Below are positions 55,830 to 64,000 of a stretch of 64,000 nt of DNA, one piece after another; the stretch's first letter is position 1; every line of letters starts with the position of its first letter. The stretch spans positions 1 through 64,000 of the forward strand of contig JAXGGA010005206.1 of NCBI GenBank assembly GCA_038373865.1. The letters are read 5' to 3'. Made by a program: the position numbers and the translations under genes. Under the pieces are notes generated by a model, which did no database searches, was not told the DNA's origin, and was given only the letters and a program-made list of their open reading frames with translations. Source of the DNA: Uloborus plumipes (lineage: Eukaryota > Arthropoda > Arachnida > Araneae > Uloboridae).

Positions 55830-58651
55830 GCTAATTAAAGGTTGTAAGAATCTATCGTCCTTTATATCAGGATATTCCATTCAGTATAAAAACTTACAGA
55901 CAGCTATTACAGAAGCATTTGAAAGACTATTTCAGGAGTGTCCTCGAGAGGCATTTTATGACGCAGGCTGCGCCATTGAAGTTTTTAGATAGAGATAGAT
56001 TTTGTTCTAAATTTGCAGGGGATGTCTCATTCTGATAGGTTTACCGCAGCATGTGAGGGTGTGTGCCATTGCCCTTGGGCAAGATAAGCTCTGATTGACT
56101 GTGCAAAAAAGTTTTTAAGAAGCTATAACATCCTCTTAAGCAAGTAAAACCCCTAATGCATCTAATTATAGAGTTATGTTTAGATAATACAGATTTTTAC
56201 ATGCAATTACTACATTGTAAAGTATAACTTTACTACACCGAGAAATTAATTCAAAAAGATAACATCGCAATAAATGAGTATGGACCCTAATTTTATTTCT
56301 AGAAAAAATTACTCACAAAACCTAAAAACCTAAACTTTCCAGAAGTTATGGCGAAGGTTACCAGTTTATGTACAGCAATAGCGGGCGTTCTCGTTTATGG
56401 GCATTCCACTCCTGCTGTTACAGTAATATCGCTTTGATATGGGAGGAGTTAAGGACATTCATGTATCATTTTGATAAGGTAAAGTTGTCAACACCATGAT
56501 AAGAGTCTTTTAAAAATTGTCTATAGCGTGTGGTAATGAATAATAAATGAATTACTAATCTGTTTTTGAAAACACTTAATCTTGAAGAATACTAATTTTA
56601 CGATTGTAAAAATGTATTTTTTATTTAATCTTCGCAACTGAGGCCCTCATTAGGTATAGAAGTCAAATAAATCTTCCCCCTACTGGTCTTGTCGAGATGT
56701 TAGTTTTAGTTTTAGATAAAAAATACGTAACAATATTAAACATTACGAAGAAGAAACATATTTTTTCTTTTACGAGCATTGTATATCACATATTACTACG
56801 CAAACTCTTGACGAATTCTCAATTTGATCCCTGTACCCGTAAGAAGAAAAATGATCATCTTCGTGTCCAGAAGTTTAATACTGTGATTATTTCGACGTCT
56901 GACTCTGAATCAAAGTTTTAGTGAGACTCACAATCTTAAATACAATCGTGATCGGAAGATAAATCAGAACTTTCATTATTAGCACGTATTTAGGAACCTT
57001 AACGAAGATCTAAGAAAGAACGGTATTTCTGATCCAATCTCTAACGATCAGAAAAATGACCACCCAGCGGTTAAGTAGGAAGTCGTAACCGTCACGTTTT
57101 TAGTTTCTCGTGTGGAACATTCGTCATGGAGTTGTAACAAATGCATCTTGTAACGACATTTAGAGTGAATTAATAAAACACAAGAGAAATGAGCTTTTTT
57201 TTTCTTTTAACATAACCTGTCAGTTAATGTTTCATCAATAATATGTCGATTGATATCAACATGATAGTATATTCCGGCACGAGAAGATTATTACTCACCG
57301 GACACATTGCACGCTTATCCTTAGCAACATTCGTTAATGGAATACGATGATTGACTTCCAAAGAAGCATTCAGTATCTATCTATCCACCTGTCTGTCTGT
57401 CCGTTTGTGTGCTTGTGTTTGTAAGTTCCTTATACAAATCCATAGTTCACGTCAGATACTTTGCTTGATTTTCCACAGAGATCTTGTGATTCTCAAAAAT
57501 TCACATAAGAGGTTTTTTGCTTCCCTTGAGAATCACTCACTCACATATGGGATTTTCCTTATCCAAATCTATCGTTTATGTCCGATTTTTGCCAAATTTT
57601 CCAAAAATGTGATAAAATATAATTTCTTTGCTACCGAAGAGCTGCACAGTGCACAAATATTGGTATTATGAACTTAGTAGTTTTTGCTAAATTTGTGTAC
57701 TTCCTCACAACCGTAAGTAATCTAAAAAACATTTTCCACTTTAAATAACCCGTGAGATTGTTTTTCAAGCATGAATATATACATACGAGAAATTTAAATT
57801 TGTGAAAAAGTATTATTTACGATTCATTAAATATTCTATAATAGTAACAGTTCATATCTAATGAAGAATTAAAAAATAAAAAAAATAAAAAAAAACATAA
57901 AATCAGACTCGCACAAAACTATGGTGTCACCTACAGTGATAAAAGTAATGTGGAGTTTTGCTAATCTTGTTCGATCTACAAATGAATTTTTCGAAATACG
58001 TTTCTCTGTAATATTATGTTTTTCTCGGGTAGTAATCTTTCTGAAACCATGGTGTGAATTATGAATTTAAAGAAAGTCATTCTTACCGTCTTTGTGTATT
58101 TAATATTCTCATGAGCAATTGAGAAAAACTTTTTAAACATCACTTGTAATTTGTGCTATTTTTTAAGCATGAAATATCTATTGTAGTAACATATATTATT
58201 TATTAAAATTTATGTTATCCCGAATGAGTATTTTCTGCAATAGAATCGAGTTATCATTTCATCGATTTGAACTACTTCACTTTCTTTTAATGAAAGAAAT
58301 TTTAGCATGAAGTCATTTTTGTCATCTTTTAAATCATAAATAAATGCAAACAAAATTTAAGATAAATGGATAAACATTGAAGTGGAAATAAACAAAAGAA
58401 AGATTGTTACCTGGTGTTCATAAGAGAAAATATATTTTACATAAAACTTCGAATTAGCATTTATAAAAATGCATTCAAAGTATTTTCGATTTCAGTGAAA
58501 AATTGATGAGATGTAAAAGAATATTAACGAAAATGTGTCACAATAAACAAATAAATTATGTACAGTAAATATGTAACGCTCTAAAATTAAAAAAAAATTC
58601 TGGCTTTCTTATGTTACGTTGGAGCAACAGTAGTTTTCATGTTGCAATGTC
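55830..58651. other. No supported gene
   Basis: AT-rich, long and mostly featureless. The (TCTG)n and tandem segment near 57370-57615 is listed separately. The 106-residue frame at 57351-57671 runs through that repeat. The 74-residue frame at 56697-56921 has no recognised motif. Confidence 0.4.
57385..57615 (+). repeat. Microsatellite plus two diverged ~120-bp units
   Basis: After a CTGTCTGTCTGTC run, TTCCTTATACAAATCCATAG and TTCCTTATCCAAATCTATCG start two similar units that contain GTCAGATACTTTGC or GTCCGATTTTTGCC and then GATTTTCCA/AATTTTCCA. This arrangement resembles the 5' part of Helitron-type repeats, but no terminus is present. Confidence 0.4.
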
Positions 58652-58704
58652 CCATCCATTTCATAGATCATTATAATAAATATAAAGATCAATGAAATGG
58701 ATGG
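58652..58704. repeat. 18-bp inverted repeat hairpin
   Basis: CCATCCATTTCATAGATC and GATCAATGAAATGGATGG are complementary with one mismatch, around a 17-base AT loop. It lies 77 bp left of the Tc1 element. Confidence 0.8.
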
Positions 58705-58780
58705 AGTAATCTTTAATATAAAACAATTACTAAGGAAAGAACATTTGCCGTATCAAGACTATAGACTATAATATAAAATA

Positions 58781-60207
58781 CACTGGCGGAAAAAAAATCC
58801 CAACACCAAGAAAGACTTATGTTAGATAAACGAAATTTGGTAGGCGCGTTTATACAACTGAAAGATGACATCGATTGAAATTTCGTGTTCCGCGCATAAG
58901 TGTGGCGCAGCTGGCGTCACTCAGAACATGCAAATAAGGCTTGTTTTAAAAGCGTGTTGTGAAGCTCGTGTGTATTATTTTTCCGTGAAATTTGACGAAT
59001 TGCGTTCATGTTAGCCACGATTGCCTTTAAAAAGACGAAGAAACCATTATCAACAGCTCACCGAGTTTAAACGAGGTCGTACAATTTGGCTATGAGAAAG
59101 GTGGATTTTCATTTCGCGATATTGCAGATAAACTTGGGTGGAAATGTTTCCACCATGCATGATTATTGGAAGCTATGGTCAAAGGATGGTACTACCTCAA
59201 GAAGATCGAGTTCCAAGCTGCCACGTGGCCTGACTGAGAAGGAAGATCGCCGAATCTTGCGTACAACTGTGGCGCATCGTACTGCATTTGCGGCTGACAT
59301 TCGAACTGCAGTTGATACTGTCGTGACCCAAGGAACGGTAAGAAACTGTTTACTTCAAGAACAGCTCCGAGCCAGGCAGCCTGTAGCCGGTATTCCATTG
59401 ACTGCAAACCATTGCCTTTTCCGACAGCAGTGGTGCCACGACAGAGCTCACTGGAGGTCGGAGTGGAGATCTGTTGTAATTTTTGATGAAAACAGATTCT
59501 GAATTAGTGCCAGTGGTGGCTGTATATTGGTCAGAAGGAGGCCAGGGGACAGCCTGCATCCAAGCGGTCTACGGCCTAGACACACGGGACTCACACCTGG
59601 AGTTATGGTCTCTGGAGCAATTTCCTACGACAGCAGGGGCATTCTTGTGGTTATCCCAAACTCACTGACTGAAAATTTGTCATCAGTCTGTTAATTTAAC
59701 CAGTAGTACAGCCCTTCATTAGTAGCATTCAAGGGGGCGTTTTCCAACCGGATAACGCTCGCCCTCACATCGCTGCTGTAACGCAATGTGCTCTACAGAG
59801 TGCTGACATGTTACCATGACCTGCAAATTCACCAGGTCTGTCTCCAATTGATAACGTATGGGATATCATGGGATGGCACCTTGAGCATCATCCACAGTCA
59901 GCAATGACGGTCCTAGTATTGACACAGCAAGTGCAACAAGCATGGAACTCCATACCACAAAGTGACATTCGGCACCTGTATGACATAATGCATGCACGCT
60001 TGCAGGCTTGCCTTCAAAATTCTGGAGGTTATACCTCTATTAAATTAACATAATTTTACATTTGCACGGCATTTTCTTGAGCTTAAATTAGCCAGTGATC
60101 TTATGCATTTAATCAATTAAACATGTTAACTAGACAATTGCATTACCCAAATTTCATTACTCTACGGCAATTTTTTCTTGGTGTTGGGATTTTTTTTTCC
60201 GCCAGTG
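58781..60207 (+). mobile_element. Tc1-like element, full length but defective
   Basis: The ends CACTGGCGGAAAAAAAATCC and (opposite strand) CACTGGCGGAAAAAAAATCC are matching inverted repeats of about 33 bp containing CCCAACACCAAGAAA, flanked by TA at 58779-58780 and 60208-60209. The length of 1,427 bp is normal for Tc1. The whole transposase region is present but broken (59020-60053). Confidence 0.95.
59020..60053 (+). pseudogene. Tc1-like DDE transposase, broken
   Basis: The product would bind the element's inverted repeats and cut and paste it at TA. The likely start is lost: ATTGCC is found where ATGCC is expected (59020). Early residues still read PLKRRRNHYQQLTEFKRGRT before a stop. The helix-turn-helix region (GGNVSTMHDYWKLWSKDGT), the second DNA-binding segment (PRGLTEKEDRRI) and the linker are open in the frame 59086-59502. 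First catalytic Asp: present in FDENRF near 59490. A stop follows, with the frame resuming as SGGCILVRRRPGDSLHPSGL, then TPGVMVSGAIS. Second Asp: present in FQPDNARPH near 59745. The third catalytic residue, normally Glu in SPIEHVWD, is Asp here (SPIDNVWD, near 59850). The C-terminal frame 59868-60053 contains VQQAWNSIPQSDIRHLYD. With several frameshifts and stops it cannot make a working enzyme. It closely resembles Tc1 transposases repeated many times in orb-weaver spider genomes (family knowledge, not a search). Confidence 0.92.
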
Positions 60208-60209
60208 TA

Positions 60210-61414
60210 TTTTCCATGTAGCTATATTTTTAAAAAAGTGAAACAAAGAGGGAAAAAAAAGAAAATATGGAGGAAAACACCCTAAGGTAAGGTAAAAGAA
60301 AAGTCTAGTAATGGAATGTGGTGTTATATAAAATGGTGGGGCAAAGGGAAACAGTACAATATTTTTACTTTCAAGAGCTACCCCCATCTAACAATATTTT
60401 AACTATGTTCTTAAATATGTAATTTATTCTAGTCAAGAAAAAATAGCTCTAATGTATGTAATAAAAGTAATATCTAAATTTCGAGACTCATACTGTAATT
60501 TTTTTGACATTCTTGGATAATTTTGTGGTTAATCTAAAAGTTTTTGTTGTAAAATTATAAATTTTTTGTAATTAACGTGTTACATATTAATTGGGATCTA
60601 CCAATGTCCAGTGAAGTAGCTTTTAGTTGATAATGGTCAGATTTTAGTTTTAAGTGTTAAGTTCAGGTTATCAAATGGACATGGGGCGTAGTCAAATATT
60701 TCAGTTTATTTACTCATTCATTTATCAAATCACTTACGCTTACGCACTCATTCATTTATTTATTCATTTGCAGCCCTTCATTAACTGATTTACTTTTTTA
60801 GTCATTTGTTATTTTATTTTTTATCAGTTGGCTATTTTACTCACTTATTTATTTTTCCTGATACATTAATTATCATAATTTATTTATTTACAAGTTTTAC
60901 TGATGTTTAATCATTTAGTCATTCTTTTGAACAAAAAAATATTTTTAAAAAGAAAATAGAGGATATTTCATCAGAAAAATATTTTAATTTTTACTTTGCT
61001 TCATACATTGAGCATAATGAAAATCCCCACCCACGTCCTCCTTTTTGAATGAAAGTACAAATTTACTAAAAATATAAAAAAATAATTTTCCATGCAAATT
61101 TCATTACACAACACATTATTCTTTCCTAATGTGCTCTTACTTTCAAAACAAATCTAAAACTTTTTAACTTAGAGAAATGTAAGTAATTAATTATTTCACT
61201 CTGCCGAACATTTCCCAACAATAAAAGTTTTTTTACTCCTTCCAATAAATGATTAGTTACTAACTTACCGTAAATGACAGAAGCTGCGCGGTTCTTTTGT
61301 TTAATTTTTTCGTTGGATTATAAGGAATTCAAACGAAGGAGAAATTTTATAAAACGCTTTGTTCAGGGAAACGCGTAACGTAACAATTTCAATTTTTATG
61401 TAGTGCTGCTCTGG
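60210..61414. other. No supported gene; low-complexity tract
   Basis: 60715-60915 is a degenerate ATTCATTTATTT-type tract. The rest is AT-rich with nothing recognised. Confidence 0.45.
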
Positions 61415-61656
61415 TTAGTATTGACCTCTGACATTGACAATGTTTACCTCTATTTTTTTGTAATAAGGGAGAGTAATTCTAGCTGAATTAAGTTGAATTA
61501 CCATCGTAGTCGCTTCGCAAAAGTTCCAACTAAAATCCACGGTAATATTATCCTTTTCTTTTTCTCGTACAAAAGAAGTTGTTTTCGGAAACGTTGTATC
61601 CCGAAAAAAATGTCTAAGTTGACCTACGACTTGAACACTGTTTTCCTCTTTTTCAG

Positions 61657-62043
61657 GTAATATCTAATATCTTCAAACGAGCAATTCTTGTTTTTATATA
61701 CATATACATTTCGGATCTCGAAAACGGCTCTAACGATTTTGATAAAATTTTGTATTTAGATAAAGTTTTAGTTTCTGAGTTCATCTACATCGGCGTTTTT
61801 TCTGTAAAATCGCGAGTTTTCACAAAACAAACCCGTTTTTTGTGCCTTCATTAACAGTTTTAGAAGCTTTCTTTCGCCATTTTCTTTATGATTACTATTA
61901 TTGTTACTGTTTCATAGCAACCACGTGTTTTATTACAACAATGAATTTTATATTTAATCACATCAGCGTAAATTTAAATTATATGGTATTTAGCAAACGA
62001 GTTTTGCAACGTTAGAATTGTTATTGTTTTTGAAATGTTACAG
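61657..62043 (+). repeat. Dispersed repeat, right copy
   Basis: It matches 855-1230 in reverse. It runs from TAATATCTAATATCTTCAAA through CGGATCTCGAAAACGGCTC and CACATCAGCGTAAATTTAAA to GTTATTGTTTTTGAAATGTT. Not coding. Confidence 0.7.
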
Positions 62044-62063
62044 AGATCGATCAAATTAGAGCC

Positions 62064-62360
62064 GCCATATAGACAGGTCGACGCATGAAGCTTCAGTTGG
62101 ATCATTTTGGATCCATTCATTAACTTTTACTTTCAATTTTTCATAGTTGCCGAGCTAGGGTTACTCGAGTAAAGTTTCGGGCATTCCCAAGCTTTGCCAA
62201 ATGCATGTACCGCTAATCATCGCTCATGGTAAAAATTACCAAAACGCGATACTTGCCAGGAAAGACAACAATTCATCAACTGGTTGAAAAAACATGACCC
62301 GCGTTGGTTCCAAAGTGGTGAAACTTAATCTTGATGCTTCGGCTCGTCTATATAGGGACC
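62064..62360. mobile_element. Possible MITE with CCATATAGAC ends
   Basis: GCCATATAGACAGGTCGACG at the left and, on the opposite strand, CCTATATAGACGAGCCGAAG at the right are imperfect inverted ends. The similarity continues into GCATGAAGCTTCAGTTGG versus GCATCAAGATTAAGTTT. Old or diverged; target duplication not clear. Confidence 0.45.
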
Positions 62361-62926
62361 TTAGATAAAATTAAAGTTATTGTGGAGTGATGTTATGTTG
62401 CGCATTGTTTAAATAAGTTTGTGATGATGATGTCTTGTCAAAATAAGGTTGTGTTTTTTAAAATAAATTAGGCTGTTTTAAATGCGTAATTGAAACCAAG
62501 GGCATAAACATGCTTTTCAAGTTTCTCTAAATGAGTACTTAGAACTTTAGAAAAAAAAAATACAAACTCTCTTTTTACAAATTTTACAAACCTCTTTTTT
62601 TTTAACCGAGCTGGACTCGGTTGCCAGGTACTGTAAGGGTAATTGACATTGAATTAAGTTACTTTGCTTTCGTGGGCGTTTCGTAAAATTTCCAACTTAA
62701 ATCCGTTTTAATTACCCTTTTGTAATACTCGAAAAAGATTCACACCACTCCTCTGGTAAGCTGAACTCTGACTTAGAAATGTATGCTTCTTTTCCGTGTA
62801 ATAGAAAAGGGTAATTAACCCTGAATTGGGTTACTTTTGAAGTCGTTTTGCTACAGCATTCCAACTCAAACCAGCTGCAATGACCCTTTCCTCTTACCCG
62901 GAAAAGAGGGAAACATTGTCAATGTC

Positions 62927-63058
62927 AGAGGCCAACTTCCCAGAGGAGCACAATAAACCTTGTCAATGTTGGAGTTCAACCCCCCCCCCCTTCAGAGGCC
63001 AACTTACCAGAGGAGCACTATAAACATTGTCAATGTTGGAGTTCAACCCCCCACCCTT
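62927..63058. repeat. ~75-bp tandem repeat, two units
   Basis: The unit is AGAGGCCAACTT-CCAGAGG, then AGCAC-ATAAAC-TTGTCAA, then TGTTGGAGTTCAACCCCCC. The two units differ mainly in the length of the C run (62978-62990 versus 63048-63054). Confidence 0.8.
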
Positions 63059-63915
63059 TAGCAAAAATTAACTCTTTAAAAATGTTGACTTTCTTACACT
63101 TTTTAGGTTTTACGTAGTACTTTCGAAAAAAGTTACCATTTTATCCATAAACTGTGGCCCAGATACATATTCAATCAGAAAATAACTTCATTTTATTGCC
63201 TTTACGTACAGTCCAGCGCTACGTTATGCAAACTTATGAAACATTAAAGTCACGCACCTCAACGGTACGTTTGGAAGATCTGCGTATTATTTGCTCAGGC
63301 GCTTAACAGCTGTTTCAGCGGTGTTATTCAAACTGCTCTGTGAAAATAGAGCGATATAAAAATATTCCAGAGAAGCATTTTCAAGACCCTTACGCAAAGA
63401 ACAGCCTTGTGGTTTATAATTAGCCTACTTTGCTAAAGCAGAGTTCTATTAGTGGTGAATATTCCAATGTCTTGAAGATATTGTCATAACGTTTATCATT
63501 GAGACAAAATTACAAGAATTATTTTATAAAATTTTGAAATAAATGTTGTAGTGGCAATCGATAATGTGAGGAAAAAGCTCTTTCCTTTTCCCGGAATAAC
63601 AAGACAGTAAATTATTTCATTTTACACAAAAAGATAATATTGAGCAATAATAACAATAATAAATGCGATGCCGCAACTAAACGGCTCCACAGAATGTAAA
63701 TTTTTCTGTTACTTGTTTCTGGTCGTTAAGATTTTATACTTAAAAATTAATAATGAAATTAAAACAAAAAATATTTATTTGTGTAGTTTAAAAAAAAATT
63801 AGCGTCCAGTAATACACCTAAAATAATATTCGAATATTATTTTCAAATTTTCTGAAAGTCTTGAAATTTTGTACTCTTTAATGCCCAGATGCCAACGAAA
63901 AATTTTCCCTTAGGT
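63059..63915. other. No supported feature
   Basis: AT-rich; nothing recognised. Confidence 0.4.
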
Positions 63916-64000
63916 CAGGGATCGTCAACCTTTTTGGAGTTAAAAGCTTTTTTTAATAGGTGTCTATTATTAAAGAGACAGAAATTAATAAAGACAGGAG
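63916..64000 (+). mobile_element. Left end of a hAT element, cut by window edge
   Basis: CAGGGATCGTCAACCTTTTT is a typical hAT terminus (compare CAGGGGT-CCCAACC). The rest lies beyond the window, so the target duplication cannot be checked. Confidence 0.5.

Larger units (their letters stand above)
61415..62955. repeat. Segment bounded by ~75-bp inverted arms
   Basis: Left arm about 61415-61500 (TGACCTCTGACATTGACAAT then GTTTACCTCT). Right arm about 62880-62955 is its reverse complement (ATTGTCAATGTCAGAGGCCA). Between them lie diverged copies of a block with TGAATTAAGTTAC/GGGTTACTTT and TTCCAACT (61490, 62650, 62830), a dispersed repeat (61657-62043) and a MITE-like piece (62064-62360). It may be a composite element or unrelated neighbouring repeats. 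Confidence 0.5.

Noticed and set aside
855..62043. A single 61-kb element bounded by the inverted repeats at 855-1230 and 61657-62043
   Set aside because: The two are diverged copies of a dispersed repeat and do not coincide with any other boundary.
62975..63055. Quadruplex-forming C runs as a regulatory site
   Set aside because: The C runs are parts of a tandem repeat and vary in length between units; no promoter context.

Overview
This is eukaryotic nuclear DNA. It is AT-rich and full of homopolymer runs, and it has no long open reading frame, operon, ribosomal RNA or credible intact tRNA gene. The mix of mobile elements (a Copia LTR element, a Tc1 transposase of the kind very abundant in orb-weaving spiders, non-autonomous Helitrons ending in CTAG, hAT elements with 8-bp duplications, pogo-like MITEs) points to an arthropod, most likely a chelicerate such as a spider. 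That assignment is inference from element types, not from a host gene. Most of the window is intergenic or intronic sequence.

Layout. 1-657 holds the start of a Copia element on the minus strand (Gag N-terminus, primer-binding site, 5' LTR), cut by the window edge. 855-10060 is a repeat-rich stretch: a 417-bp MITE, a 1.3-kb Helitron, a 176-bp pogo-like MITE, a ~1-kb duplication in which one copy carries a 139-bp MITE, and several tandem arrays. 10060-18950 is mostly featureless, with one GC-richer island (14928-15425) and a possible exon (16976-17127). 18957-30651 is a dense transposon cluster: Helitron, hAT with a nested MITE, a 3.4-kb inverted-repeat element with a nested Helitron, a fold-back retroposon, and a second-strand Helitron. 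30652-39700 is the most repeat-poor part and the best place for a host gene: a homeodomain-motif-rich block, a possible 118-nt exon at 34154-34271, and a CRE-containing hairpin. 39723-45200 is again transposon-rich. 47365-55817 has two more fold-back retroposons and a hAT with a second hAT-like element inside it. 58781-60207 is a nearly complete but broken Tc1 element. The right end has inverted and tandem repeats, with the left end of a hAT element at the edge.

Almost none of the short open frames looks like a gene. The only recognisable proteins are the Copia Gag fragment and the decayed Tc1 transposase. Three splice-bounded open stretches are offered as exon candidates at low to moderate confidence.

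The most unusual item is a family of three short elements (26843-27296, 47365-47654, 55618-55817). Each is bounded by a 12-15 bp direct repeat, as expected of target-primed retroposition. Each also ends in inverted arms whose sequence differs between copies but matches within a copy. Ordinary SINEs do not look like this, and one possible explanation is self-primed (fold-back) copying. A second clear item is a 3.4-kb fold-back element whose right arm contains a Helitron and whose left arm preserves the exact empty site.
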